From positions 5,185,052 through 5,249,051 of the forward strand of contig NZ_HG322949.1 of the NCBI RefSeq assembly GCF_000723165.1: a stretch of 64,000 bases of DNA, written 5' to 3'. The stretch is from Janthinobacterium agaricidamnosum NBRC 102515 = DSM 9628 (GTDB lineage: Bacteria; Pseudomonadota; Gammaproteobacteria; Burkholderiales; Burkholderiaceae_D). Made by a program: the position numbers and the translations under genes. The notes under the pieces are model-generated. The model was not told where the DNA came from. It worked only from the letters and a program-made list of their open reading frames with translations, and searched no databases. Below are positions 1 through 8,778 of this stretch, in pieces (within the stretch, counting starts at the first letter, position 1; each line of letters starts with the position of its first letter).

Positions 1-2415
1 CACCTTCCACGACGCGTTCAGGTCCAGCGTGCTGAATGCCGCCACGCTTTCATCCAGGTGGGTGCTCTGGGCGTAGCTGCCGACATAGGTCCAGGTCAGC
101 GTGTTCGACCAGTGGCCGATATCCCACGTCGCCGAACTGACGCCGCGCCATTTCGGGATCGAGCCGAAATAATTGGTGCCAGCGCCATTGGTCAGCGGCG
201 CGCCGTCCGACAGCGGTTCGGCAAAGCGGAATACCCGGCTCAACTGGCCATTCAAGGTCAGGTTGCCCCACTCCTTGCCGAGCAAGCGGTGACGCGCATC
301 GATATCGATGCCGGACACTTCGCGGTCGCCCTGGTTGCGGTACTGGCGGAACAGCGTGGTGATGCGACCTTGCGCATCGCGCGCGACTTTCGCCGGGAAC
401 GCCGCTTCATTGGCGATGATGGTGTCGGCGCTTTCGGTGCCGATCACGCCCTTTTGCTTGATCCGGTAATAATCGACGCCCAGGCTGCTGTTACTGGTCG
501 GCGCGATGACGAAGCCCAGGTTCAGGTTGTTCGAGCGCTCCGGCTGCAAAGCGGGATTGGCCACCGTGAGATAGGTCACGCCGCGCTTCTGGTTCGGCGT
601 CACCGGATCGCGCGGGTCGATCACGTTGTCGTAGCTGACCGAGGTACTGTTGGTGATTTCCGGCAACGACGGCGCGCGGAAACCGCGCGACAATGTGCCG
701 CGCAGCAACAGCCAATCGGCAGCCTGGTAACGCACGCTGGCCTTCGGCGAAAAAGCGCTGCCGAAATCGCTGTAGCGGTCGTTGCGGCCGGCCAGGTTCA
801 GGTTCAAGTCCTTGATCACCGGAATATTGAATTCGGCGAACAGCGCCGACACATCGCGCGAACCGTCGATGATATTGATGGCCGGACGCAATTCAGTGCC
901 GGACAAGACGGCGCTCGAGGTGTGCGAATTCATTTTCTCGCGGCGCCATTGCGCACCGGCCGCGAAGCCGACCGTGCCGGCCGGCAATTGCCATAATTCG
1001 CGGGCCGCCGAGAAGTCGACGGTGTCGAGCGTCGACTCGGCCGGACGCAGCGTCGACAGGCGCAAACGATTGCGCACCGCCTCACTATTTTTCGACTGGT
1101 CGACAAAGTTGTAGCTTCCTTCGGCCAGGACTTTCTCGAATTCGTAGCGGTTGACGAAATTCTGTACCGTTTCCTCCAGCTTGCTGGCCGAGTGGCCGTA
1201 CGACGCATCCCAGTCCCAGCCCGCCAGCGTGCCCTTGGCGCCGGCCAGCGCGCGGTAAAACTCGACTTTGTCCGACTTCATGCGCGGTCCCAGGTCGAAC
1301 AGCGTGGCGGTGAATGGCAGCGGCGTATTGCCCGGGTTGTTCGGATGACCGACCGGCAATACCACCGGGATGCTATCGAGGGCTTGCTTGCCATTGTTCC
1401 AGGCGCGTAAGTTGCTGCTGACGGTCAGCGGCGCGCTGAAGGTCTGGTCGGCGCGCGAATAGCTGTTCAGGATTTCAGCGTAGGCTTCAGTATCCTGGTT
1501 CAGGCGCACGGTGGCGCGCGCCGACGTATGCACCCGCTGGATGCCGGGAATCAAGGTGCGGTACGGCGCCGGATTATAGGCCAGCACATTGCCACTCTTG
1601 CCTGGCGTAATGCTGTTGTACGGCGTCAATTGCAGCGGTCCGCCCGCGCCGCCCAGTATATTGGTCGGATCGGTGCCGGCGTAGCTGGTCGGCACCCACG
1701 CCAGCGCGCCGCGCTGCTGGTTGCGGAAATCGGCGTCGCGCAGCCACGACACATCGCTTTGCTGCAATTTGTCGCGCTGTTGCGCATCGACCGACAACAC
1801 CAGGCTGTAGCCATCTTTTTCCAGTTGGCCAAAGCCGGTCTGCAGCGCCGCGCTCTTCTCTTTCTGGCCGGTGCCTTCGGTCGAACCGCCCACCTGGGCC
1901 GTCAATTCGGTGCCGGTGAATTCCTTGTACAAAATGATGTTGACCACGCCGGCCACCGCATCGGAACCGTACACCGACGAGGCGCCATCCTTCAGCACTT
2001 CGATGCGCTGCACCGCCGCCATCGGCAAGCTGTTCAGGTCGACGAAGGTTTCGCGCAAATCCTGCGCCGTCGCATAGCTGCTGACGCGCTTGCCATTGAC
2101 CAGGATCAGCGTATTTTTCTGGCCCAGGCCGCGCAGCGACAGGCCGGCGGTGCCGGCTGAAAAACTGCCGGTATATTGTTCGTTGTAGCTATTGCCGCTA
2201 TTGGCGGAAATCGAGCGCAGCACGTCGGCGATGCTGGACTTGCCGCTGGCCTGCAGCTCCTTGGCAGTGATCACTTGCACCGCGCTGGCGCCCTCTTTTT
2301 GCGTGACGCGGATATTCGAACCGGTGACGACGACGCGTTCCAGTTCTTGCGCCGCGGCGAACGACGGGAAGGCGGCGGCGATCGCCAGGGTAATACTGAG
2401 TGGCTTGATCAACAT
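1..2415 (-). CDS. TonB-dependent receptor, C-terminal part beyond the window edge
   Basis: Outer-membrane TonB-gated porin, substrate unknown. The reading frame is open from an ATG at 2415 to the window edge, giving 805 residues without a stop. A signal peptide (about residues 1-22, ending PSFAAA) is followed by a plug domain with the hallmarks VVVTGSNI, LSLRGLG, TLILVNGKR, IEVLKDGASSVYGSDAVAGV and VNII. The barrel contains RGFRAPSLPE and NNLNLGF, typical of the subfamily often annotated as TonB receptor with a left-handed beta-roll or carbohydrate/peptide-type receptor. The last strands lie outside the window. It has its own 320-bp upstream region with a perfect palindrome, so it is probably transcribed separately from the pnuC operon. 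Family sure; substrate not inferable. Confidence 0.93.
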   Translation of the reverse strand, partial: MLIKPLSITLAIAAAFPSFAAAQELERVVVTGSNIRVTQKEGASAVQVITAKELQASGKSSIADVLRSISANSGNSYNEQYTGSFSAGTAGLSLRGLGQKNTLILVNGKRVSSYATAQDLRETFVDLNSLPMAAVQRIEVLKDGASSVYGSDAVAGVVNIILYKEFTGTELTAQVGGSTEGTGQKEKSAALQTGFGQLEKDGYSLVLSVDAQQRDKLQQSDVSWLRDADFRNQQRGALAWVPTSYAGTDPTNILGGAGGPLQLTPYNSITPGKSGNVLAYNPAPYRTLIPGIQRVHTSARATVRLNQDTEAYAEILNSYSRADQTFSAPLTVSSNLRAWNNGKQALDSIPVVLPVGHPNNPGNTPLPFTATLFDLGPRMKSDKVEFYRALAGAKGTLAGWDWDASYGHSASKLEETVQNFVNRYEFEKVLAEGSYNFVDQSKNSEAVRNRLRLSTLRPAESTLDTVDFSAARELWQLPAGTVGFAAGAQWRREKMNSHTSSAVLSGTELRPAINIIDGSRDVSALFAEFNIPVIKDLNLNLAGRNDRYSDFGSAFSPKASVRYQAADWLLLRGTLSRGFRAPSLPEITNSTSVSYDNVIDPRDPVTPNQKRGVTYLTVANPALQPERSNNLNLGFVIAPTSNSSLGVDYYRIKQKGVIGTESADTIIANEAAFPAKVARDAQGRITTLFRQYRNQGDREVSGIDIDARHRLLGKEWGNLTLNGQLSRVFRFAEPLSDGAPLTNGAGTNYFGSIPKWRGVSSATWDIGHWSNTLTWTYVGSYAQSTHLDESVAAFSTLDLNASWKV

Positions 2416-2735
2416 GGGTTCCTCTTATTGGGATTGGGATGGATTGCTATCTTTTTCGGGGGAAAAAGGAGTTCTTACCGCGCCGTTGTTGACAACGGCG
2501 TGGTGGCAATGGGACGCGGACTAGCGGGAAAAACTAGGGAATCGACCGCGAACGCCGCGCCATGCATCGCATGGGCAGCATCGGGCTAATGACGTCGGAC
2601 AGAGGGGTAGTGAAAGACAACATGACATGAACCGGTGAATCTTGAGAACTTGCACTATAACTGTGCAATTTCATTAGGCGAACGAATTTAAAATCGCTTG
2701 CATATGCATTTTATGTCTAAAGCGCGAAGATACAT
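2416..2735. other. Intergenic region between pnuC and the first TonB receptor gene
   Basis: A 320-bp stretch without a gene. It must carry the promoter of the TonB receptor gene read leftwards from 2415. The half next to pnuC (about 2640-2735) is AT-rich, and a perfect 9-bp-arm inverted repeat lies at 2481-2500. I searched by eye for TPP, cobalamin and preQ1 riboswitch cores and saw none. Confidence 0.6.
2481..2500. promoter_or_regulatory. Perfect inverted repeat upstream of TonB receptor gene
   Basis: Arms CGCCGTTGT and ACAACGGCG separated by 2 nt, with the proximal edge 65 nt upstream of the start codon at 2415. The near-continuous dyad with a 2-nt centre suits a dimeric repressor site better than an RNA hairpin. 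The binding protein is unknown. Confidence 0.45.
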
Positions 2736-3299
2736 TCATGCTGTGCGGCGCATCTGCACCCGCCACCAGCCCCACGACACGACGGCGTTGATCCAGTAAG
2801 CGCCATACAGCACGGCAGTCAGATACAGTCCGCGGCTGGCGTACAGCGGCACGGCGACGGTATTGACCAGCAGCCAGAAAGCCCAGGTTTCCAGGCGCCG
2901 CCCCATCAGCAGCAATTGCGCGATGATGCTAAATACCAACACCGTGGAATCGATGAACGGCGCATACGCGCTGGTGAAGGTATGCAACAGCAAGCCGTAG
3001 ACCACCGTCGCGGCCATGCCGGCGGCGACCATGGCCCCCAGCGCCCGCAGGTTGACGCGGGTGATCGGCAACGGTTTGCCCTTGGCGCCGCGCAGCCATT
3101 GCACCCAGCCAATGGCGCAGGTGGCGATGAAAAAGAGTTGCAGGACGACATCGGCGTACAGCCTGACGTCGTAAAACAGGATTGCGAACAGGCTGCAGCC
3201 AATGATGCCCAGCCACCAGGAATGGACGATATTGCGACCAGCCAACACAATGGACACGGTCATGACCGCGTTGGCGGCTATTTCTAACGGAGAAATCAA
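2736..3299 (-). CDS. pnuC: PnuC-family permease (nicotinamide riboside / vitamin precursor transporter)
   Basis: Inner-membrane facilitator of 187 residues, the usual PnuC length, with about seven hydrophobic segments. N-terminal SPLEIAAN, the WLGIIGC segment, YADVVLQLFF and the GWVQWLRG stretch, plus tryptophan-rich C-terminal YGAYWINAVVSWGWW, fit PnuC. Family members carry nicotinamide riboside (PnuC), thiamine (PnuT) or riboflavin (PnuX), and the specificity cannot be read here. The start is TTG at 3299, chosen because the alignable N-terminus begins there and AAGGA lies just upstream; no in-frame ATG fits. It is the last gene of a three-gene operon after the TonB receptor and the SAM hydrolase (86-bp gap), which suggests that the imported compound is linked to SAM-derived nucleosides. 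Confidence 0.85.
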   Translation of the reverse strand: MISPLEIAANAVMTVSIVLAGRNIVHSWWLGIIGCSLFAILFYDVRLYADVVLQLFFIATCAIGWVQWLRGAKGKPLPITRVNLRALGAMVAAGMAATVVYGLLLHTFTSAYAPFIDSTVLVFSIIAQLLLMGRRLETWAFWLLVNTVAVPLYASRGLYLTAVLYGAYWINAVVSWGWWRVQMRRTA

Positions 3300-3385
3300 G
3301 AAAATTCCTTGGCGATCGACAAAATGACCGGCATGCGGGCCGCACAGCCCGGCACACCGGTTTATGCGCCACTATAGCCGAAGAC

Positions 3386-4315
3386 TTATTTCGCTGCGGC
3401 AGTCGGGCCCGCTTTCGTCACTTCGACTTCCCAATCGACGCCCGACTGGATGTGGTGCTTGGCGGCAAAGTTGCCCTGGCTGATCGCCACCGCCACGTCC
3501 AGCAAGCTGTTCAGGTAGACCAGCGGCTTGCCCTTGGCCACGCCGCCGAACGTGTGTTCGAACGGCGCGGTCACTTGCGCCACTTGCTTGCCGCCGTGCA
3601 GCAAACGCACTTGCAACAAGTCGCCGGCCTTGACGTTCAATTCATCGAGCAGCGCTTTCGGGATATTGGTCCAGACGTTGCCGTATTTTTCATCCAAGAC
3701 CGGGATGATGCCGCGAAGCACATTACCGTTGCGCACCGGTTGCTGGTAAGCGATCTTGACCACCGCATCGTCAGGCAACTTCGGGCCGACTTGTTCATAG
3801 GTGATCTTGCCGGACGCCAGGCGCGCGCCGACATAGGCGTACACGTCGCGGCCATGGAAGGTGTAGGACTCGGCCGAGCCGGCCAGGCGATTGACCGACT
3901 CGTCGATTTCGCGCAATTCCGCCACGCCGTCGCGTTCCGCGATCAGCGTGAACAAGCCATTGTCGGGACCGACGAAATAACGGCCGCCTTTGGTTTTCAG
4001 CACCACCGACTTGCGGCTGGTGCCGACGCCCGGATCGACCACCGCGACAAACACGCTGCCTTGCGGCCAGTAATTGGCGGTCTGGTACAAGCGGTAGGCG
4101 CCCAGCCAGATATTGTAGTCGGGAATCTGGTGCGTCAGGTCGGACACGGCCAGCGTCGGATCGACGCCGTAAGCGACGCCGTGCATGGCCGAGACCGCGC
4201 CGTCGGCAGTGCCGAAATCGGTCAGCAGGACCAGCGCCGAACCGGCCTGGGCTTTTGCCATCAGCAGGGTGCTGAAGACGGCCAGTGCGATGAATTTGGA
4301 AAAACGGGATGCCAT
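3386..4315 (-). CDS. Secreted S-adenosyl-L-methionine hydrolase (DUF62, SAM hydroxide adenosyltransferase)
   Basis: DUF62 enzymes split SAM with water or hydroxide into adenosine and L-methionine; the fold is shared with fluorinase and chlorinase. The 309-residue protein has the diagnostic blocks LLTDFGT (Asp33), LTHQIP (His62), VVDPGVGTSRK (about 92-102), YFVGPDNGLF (about 113-122) and a C-terminal beta-barrel domain. Unlike the standard cytosolic enzyme it starts with a clear signal peptide (about residues 1-24, ending AKAQA), so it should act in the periplasm. It lies between a TonB receptor (54-bp gap) and pnuC (86-bp gap) on the same strand, most likely in one operon. This supports a role in salvage of extracellular SAM or a related adenosyl compound, which is inference. 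Confidence 0.88.
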   Translation of the reverse strand: MASRFSKFIALAVFSTLLMAKAQAGSALVLLTDFGTADGAVSAMHGVAYGVDPTLAVSDLTHQIPDYNIWLGAYRLYQTANYWPQGSVFVAVVDPGVGTSRKSVVLKTKGGRYFVGPDNGLFTLIAERDGVAELREIDESVNRLAGSAESYTFHGRDVYAYVGARLASGKITYEQVGPKLPDDAVVKIAYQQPVRNGNVLRGIIPVLDEKYGNVWTNIPKALLDELNVKAGDLLQVRLLHGGKQVAQVTAPFEHTFGGVAKGKPLVYLNSLLDVAVAISQGNFAAKHHIQSGVDWEVEVTKAGPTAAAK

Positions 4316-4369
4316 AGTGTGCCTGATAAAGAAGTGGTGAAAGAGGGGGTGACGATTTAAAAAAGAGCG

Positions 4370-6838
4370 TTAAAAAGTGTAATTCAGGCGCGCATAATAA
4401 TAGGCGCCGTTGACGCCGATCGGGTTGATGAAGTTATACGGCAAGGCGCCGCCGTAGGTGGCGTTATTGGTCTGGCGCACGCGCTGCGGATAACGGTCGA
4501 AAATATTGTTGCCGCCGAGCGCCAGCGTCAATTGCTTGCTCAACTTCCATTGCGCTTCCAGGTCGACCGACCACACGGCAGCAAAACGCTGCGCATGCAC
4601 GCCATCGATCAGCGGTGCTTCGTCGTCATAGACAAAATCCTGTAGCGCGCCGAAGCGCGTGGTGCGCAGTTGCAATCCCCACGCCTGGCCCTGCCAATCG
4701 GCGCCGAGGATCAGCTTGCTCGACGGCGAAGCGTGCTTGATGCGGAACAGCGTGGTATCGCTCAGCAAGGTCAGCGCGGGATCGATCTTCGACAGCGCGT
4801 CGGAACTTTGTCGCACCTGGTCGAGCCTGGTCCGGTTCAGGTTCAGCGCGGCATTCAGATTCAGCTTGCCGCCGGCCAGGCTCACATCGTGGTTCAACAC
4901 CGCATCGTAACCCTGGGTGGTGGTGTCGAGCAGGTTGGCCAGGAACGCCACCGACTGGATATCGGCGCGGCCGATGCTGGCCAGATAGCTGGTCACGGCA
5001 TCGCTTTGCACATCGCTGCTGCGCGTGATGCGGTCCTTGATCTTGATACGGTAAGCGTCCAGCGTCAGGCTGGTGGCCGGCGTGGCGCGCCACGCGAAGC
5101 CCAGCGAAATATTGTTCGACTTTTCCGGTTTTAAAGACTGGGCGCCGAATGCCTGCGCCAGCGCATCGCTGGCCGGCAGCAGCGCCGCGGTTTGCAAGGC
5201 GCTGCCGTCGGCATTGAAATTGAGCGTGGAAAAACGGAAACCGGTTTGCACCAGTGCCGGCGCGCGGAAACTGTTCGACACCGAACCCCGCAACAGGAAA
5301 GTGTCGGCCAGCTTGTAGCGTGCTGACAACTTGCCGGTCGAGGCGCTGCCGAAATCGCTGTAATCGGAATAACGCGCCGCCAGGCCAAGCAACAATTTCC
5401 TGGTCAGCTCGCTTTCCAGGTCGGCATACACCGAACGGATGTTGCGGCTGCCGTCGAAGACATCGGCCGGCCGCAAGCCCGGCCCGGCCTGCGCGCCCGG
5501 AGGCGCGTCCGGCACCGGACCGGCCGCATACGAGGCCGCATCGCCCGCTCTGCTCTTGTAGGTTTCGCGCATGAATTCGGCGCCCAGCGCCAGGTTGACC
5601 GGCGCCGCCAGGCCCAGGTCGAGTTCGCGCGTGCCATCCAGGTTCAATGCATCTTGCTGGAAGTCGAAGGTGGCCAGGTGAAAACTGGTCGGACTGGCAG
5701 CGCCCAGCGAGGCGTTGGCGCTATGCGTCACGTCGTAGCGGAACTTGTCGCTGCCATGACGGGCCGACAAATCGAGATTCCACGCCCCCTGCGCCAGCCG
5801 CGCGCCGCCGACCAGACTGAAGTCGGTCTTGTCGCCCTGCGTCACCGGCCGGTAGCCGTTCGGATACAGGCCGGGTACATTCGACGGGTCGCCCGGATAG
5901 CGGAAATAGGCGCTGCCGTCGGACTTGCGCTGGTTCAGCGTGGCAAACGAGTACAGGTCGACCGCGCCGCTCAAGGGCAGCAAGGTGTTATAGAACAGGT
6001 AATTATTGTCTTGCTTCGAATCGCCGGACTTGAACAACACCTTGCCGTCCAGCGCCAGGTCGGCCGGGGTCGCATTCGACGAGGTCCAGCCGGCGTCGCT
6101 AGTCCCGGCGCGCTCGGTCGGCGAACGGCGCCGGTTTTCCGCGCCAAAGCGGAAAAAGCCCGCGTCGCCCAGCGGCACGCCGTAATCGAAGTTGACGATC
6201 CTGGTCTGGCCATCCGTCAGGCGCTGATTGGTCGGCTTGAAATCGGTATGGTTGGCGCCGTAGCCGAGCGACGCCGAACCGCCGCTCCTGGCGTTTTTCA
6301 GCACGATATTGATCACGCCCGCCACCGCGTCGCTGCCGTATTGGGCGCCGGCGCCGTCGCGCAGGATTTCGATATGGTCGATCGCGCCGGGCGGTATCGC
6401 ATTGACGTCGACCGGCACCGTGCCGCTGAAACTGCTTTCGGTGTCGAGCACCGCATTGGTGTGGCGCCGCTTGCCGTTGATCAGCACCAGCACCTGGTCC
6501 GGCGCCAAGCCGCGCAACTGGATGCCGCGCACCGAATCGGACGCGCCGCTCGATTCGATACGCGGGAAATTGATCGACGGCGACAAGTTTTGCAGCGCCG
6601 CGCCCAGCTCGCCGGTCGACAAGGCATTCGCCACGTCGCGCGTGCTGAAACGGTCGATCGGCACCGTGCTGTCGAACACCGTGCGGTTTTTCGCGCGCGA
6701 ACCGACCACCGTGACTTGATCGACAGCCGCATCATCGTCGGCCAGCGCGGGCGGGCTCAGCGCCAGCAAGACCGAACTGGCCAGCATCAAACGGCGCAGC
6801 GGCAGGGAGTGGCGGGTGTGGCGGTGGCGGACTGTCAA
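4370..6838 (-). CDS. TonB-dependent receptor, first gene of the SAM hydrolase/pnuC operon
   Basis: Complete outer-membrane receptor of 822 residues. A signal peptide (SSVLLALSPPALA, about residues 20-33) precedes the plug, with VDQVTVVGSRAKNRT, IQLRGLAPDQVLVLINGKR, a conserved serine-rich loop and HIEILRDGAGAQYGSDAVAG. The barrel ends in YYARLNYTF, a proper C-terminal aromatic residue for Bam-dependent assembly. The start is ATG at 6838; the internal Met18 is an alternative. It heads the transcription unit with the periplasmic SAM hydrolase and PnuC, so it probably imports the substrate used by them. The upstream 6839-6975 region is AT-rich and includes a small dyad (GATAT-4 nt-ATATC), a possible regulator site. 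Confidence 0.92.
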   Translation of the reverse strand: MTVRHRHTRHSLPLRRLMLASSVLLALSPPALADDDAAVDQVTVVGSRAKNRTVFDSTVPIDRFSTRDVANALSTGELGAALQNLSPSINFPRIESSGASDSVRGIQLRGLAPDQVLVLINGKRRHTNAVLDTESSFSGTVPVDVNAIPPGAIDHIEILRDGAGAQYGSDAVAGVINIVLKNARSGGSASLGYGANHTDFKPTNQRLTDGQTRIVNFDYGVPLGDAGFFRFGAENRRRSPTERAGTSDAGWTSSNATPADLALDGKVLFKSGDSKQDNNYLFYNTLLPLSGAVDLYSFATLNQRKSDGSAYFRYPGDPSNVPGLYPNGYRPVTQGDKTDFSLVGGARLAQGAWNLDLSARHGSDKFRYDVTHSANASLGAASPTSFHLATFDFQQDALNLDGTRELDLGLAAPVNLALGAEFMRETYKSRAGDAASYAAGPVPDAPPGAQAGPGLRPADVFDGSRNIRSVYADLESELTRKLLLGLAARYSDYSDFGSASTGKLSARYKLADTFLLRGSVSNSFRAPALVQTGFRFSTLNFNADGSALQTAALLPASDALAQAFGAQSLKPEKSNNISLGFAWRATPATSLTLDAYRIKIKDRITRSSDVQSDAVTSYLASIGRADIQSVAFLANLLDTTTQGYDAVLNHDVSLAGGKLNLNAALNLNRTRLDQVRQSSDALSKIDPALTLLSDTTLFRIKHASPSSKLILGADWQGQAWGLQLRTTRFGALQDFVYDDEAPLIDGVHAQRFAAVWSVDLEAQWKLSKQLTLALGGNNIFDRYPQRVRQTNNATYGGALPYNFINPIGVNGAYYYARLNYTF

Positions 6839-6995
6839 GACTGTTTCCCCAAAATAGGCGTGGATAAATGCCGATGATGGATAGATGCATCGGCAAACCC
6901 GGCAATCTTAACGTTCGCCAAGATAGTCGATAAAGAATCTTTTGAGATATCCTTATATCAAGTTTCAACAGTTGTAAATTTGCACAGGGGAAGGT

Positions 6996-7283
6996 TCAGG
7001 AAAACGATGCAAAGCGTTCGATGGGCGGCTGCTTCCTGTGTTCGGCTTGCCACAAATCATAGTCAGCCTGTACCAGCAGCCAGGTGCGGGCACGGCCGAT
7101 TCCGGCACGCTCAAGGCGCACCGCCAGGTCAGGGCTGACCGGAGCACGGCCATGCATAATGCGGGACAATGTTTCGCGCGCCAGCCCGAGGCGCCGTGCC
7201 AGTTCGGTAACGCTGATATTCAGCGCAGACATCACATCTTCCAGCAACGTTTCACCGGGATGCGGGGGATTGAACAGCGCCAT
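6996..7283 (-). CDS. higA: HigA-type antitoxin (XRE helix-turn-helix)
   Basis: 95-residue DNA-binding antitoxin that normally neutralises HigB and represses its own operon. The opening NPPHPGETLLEDV is the HigA signature, followed by an XRE helix-turn-helix (ISVTELARRLGLARETLSRIMHG, about residues 24-46) and the HigA-type tail with WLLVQADYDLWQAE. It lies 45 bp behind higB, the usual toxin-first order of hig loci. The partner toxin gene carries a frameshift, so this may be an orphan antitoxin. Confidence 0.9.
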   Translation of the reverse strand: MALFNPPHPGETLLEDVMSALNISVTELARRLGLARETLSRIMHGRAPVSPDLAVRLERAGIGRARTWLLVQADYDLWQAEHRKQPPIERFASFS

Positions 7284-7328
7284 TACTTACCTCTTTCAAG
7301 ACGATCCAAGTCTGCGATCCAAGTTTGT

Positions 7329-7608
7329 TTAATGATAGTCCAGATAATCCAGCATCTCGACGTCAGCGCCGCTAAAGCGAAAAATGATGCGCCAGTTTCC
7401 ACTGACCGTCAGCGACCAGAATCCCGCCAGCTCACCATGTAAGGGATGTAATCGCCAGCCGGGGATATCCAGCTCGGCGGGAGTCGATGCACGATCCAAA
7501 AAGGCGAGCATACGTGCAAGCCGCTTGGCGTGGTCCGCGTTCACTCCACGGCTGGAGCCCGTTGAAGAAGCGCGCCAAGGCGCGATGGATGCGGCGCTCA
7601 CCTCTCAC
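7329..7608 (-). pseudogene. higB: higB toxin, frameshifted near the N-terminus
   Basis: HigB/RelE-fold mRNA interferase ('plasmid maintenance killer' family). Most of the protein is intact: VNADHAKRLARML, LDIPGWRLHPLHGELAGFWSL, SGNWRIIFRF and LDYLDYH match the family end to end. The expected N-terminal helix (IHRALARFFNG) is present but in a different frame. One extra base in the run ccc at 7558-7560 separates FFNG from SSRGVN. An uninterrupted GTG-started frame from 7601 exists but gives an unrelated first 15 residues. Correcting the shift gives a start near GTG 7608. It is either a real inactivating mutation or a sequencing error. It abuts a truncated phosphoesterase gene, as if the hig module had been inserted there. 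Confidence 0.75.
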
Positions 7609-7612
7609 CTGT

Positions 7613-8044
7613 ATGCCGGACTATAAACGCCTCGGCCTGGCCAGCGAAGGGGGCCGCAAGCTGGCGCCGCACGACACGGCGCAACTGCATGCGCTGCACG
7701 CGGCGTGGCTGACGGAAAAGCTGGCGCAGCCATTCGACGGCCGCAGCGTAGTCATCACGCACATGGCGCCGTCGATCTTGTCGGTGGCGCGGAAATACGC
7801 CACCGATCCCTGCTCCGCCGCGTTCGCGTCGCAGCTCGACGGCCTGGTCGCGCAAGCCGATTTATGGGTGCATGGCCACATGCACGATACGCTCGATTAG
7901 CGCATCGGCGCGTGCCGCGTGGTGTGCAATCCCTGCGGCTATATCAACCGGGCCGGCAAACCGGAGAACGCCGCTTTCGATCAAAACTTTATCGTCGAGC
8001 TGGTCAAGCCGGTCGATATTGTCGAGCTGCAAAAAATCCTGTAG
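7613..8044 (+). pseudogene. C-terminal remnant of a calcineurin-like metallophosphoesterase
   Basis: The frame reads DYKRL, then a stretch with FDGRSVVITHMAPS (about residues 42-55), ADLWVHGHMHDTLD and, beyond an in-frame TAG at 7898-7900, RIGACRVVCNPCGYIN and a terminal ELQKIL before a second stop at 8042. VVITHMAPS and HGHMHD are the C-terminal metal-binding motifs of this phosphatase family. The TAG replaces the tyrosine usually found in the DYR motif after HDTLD/HDSFD. The N-terminal half (GDxH, GDxxD, GNHE motifs) is missing, because the region to the left belongs to the higB frame. Both the truncation and the nonsense codon argue for a dead gene. Confidence 0.8.
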
Positions 8045-8064
8045 CCGCCGGCCTCGCACAATAC

Positions 8065-8778
8065 TTACATGACCTTGACGGCGCGGCCGATAAACAACAC
8101 CGGCCCGCTCGGCTTGCCGGTCGGGGAACCGGCCTCCGGCTCCAGCGTGATTTCAAATAATTGATCCGCCTGCACCGGCGGCAATTGATCCATGACGAGC
8201 CGCTTGCTCTGGCCCGGATTGACCAGCCCCAGCGAACGCGGACCGTTCCAGTCATTGCCCTTGGTCCAGAATTGCAGCGCCTTTTGCTTCGGCAGCGCGA
8301 CCTGCCCCAGCGGCGTCAGGCTCAATTGATTGCGGCTGCCGGTTTGCACCACCCAGCCGGGCGCCCTGTCTTGCGGCTGCACCAGCACCACCATATACCC
8401 GGGCTGTGGCGCCGGCTCGGCCAGCTTGCCGGCCACCAGCAGCGCCAGCACTGCGGCGACGGCGACACCGCCGGCCGTCAAGCCGCGCCACAGCCACAGG
8501 CTGTCCCACCAGGCGCGCCAGCCGCCGGACTGGCCTACCCGCCCCCGCCGCGGCATCGGCAAGCTGCGCTCGATACGCGGCCACAACTGCGCCGACGGCT
8601 GCTGCGCCTCGGCCAGCGCCGTCAACGGCAGCAAACGGCGCTCCCAGTCATCCACCGCATGCCGCAACGCGGGTTCGTGCGGCATGCGCCGCTCGACTTG
8701 CCTACGCTGGGCCAGGCTCAGCGTGCCAAGCACATATTCGCCCGCCAGTTGCATCACATCGTCGGCCAATTCGGTCAT
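8065..8778 (-). CDS. Anti-sigma-K factor (RskA family)
   Basis: 237-residue membrane anti-sigma factor that should hold the adjacent ECF sigma factor. An N-terminal cytoplasmic part (LAGEYVLGTLSLAQRRQVERRM, split helices without a zinc motif) is followed by one membrane span (GLTAGGVAVAAVLALLVAG, about residues 98-116). A periplasmic RskA domain follows, with MVVLVQPQDRAPGWVVQ, LPKQKALQFWTKG and the terminal FEITLEPEAGSPTGKPSGPV. The ATG at 8778 overlaps the sigma factor stop (ATGA), so the two are translationally coupled. This overlap and the MTEL start decide against a longer frame that begins at 8937. Confidence 0.9.
   Translation of the reverse strand: MTELADDVMQLAGEYVLGTLSLAQRRQVERRMPHEPALRHAVDDWERRLLPLTALAEAQQPSAQLWPRIERSLPMPRRGRVGQSGGWRAWWDSLWLWRGLTAGGVAVAAVLALLVAGKLAEPAPQPGYMVVLVQPQDRAPGWVVQTGSRNQLSLTPLGQVALPKQKALQFWTKGNDWNGPRSLGLVNPGQSKRLVMDQLPPVQADQLFEITLEPEAGSPTGKPSGPVLFIGRAVKVM

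Noticed and set aside
2416..2735. TPP or cobalamin riboswitch before the TonB receptor
   Set aside because: No CUGAGA/ACCUGAU-type core nor B12 box could be found on either strand.
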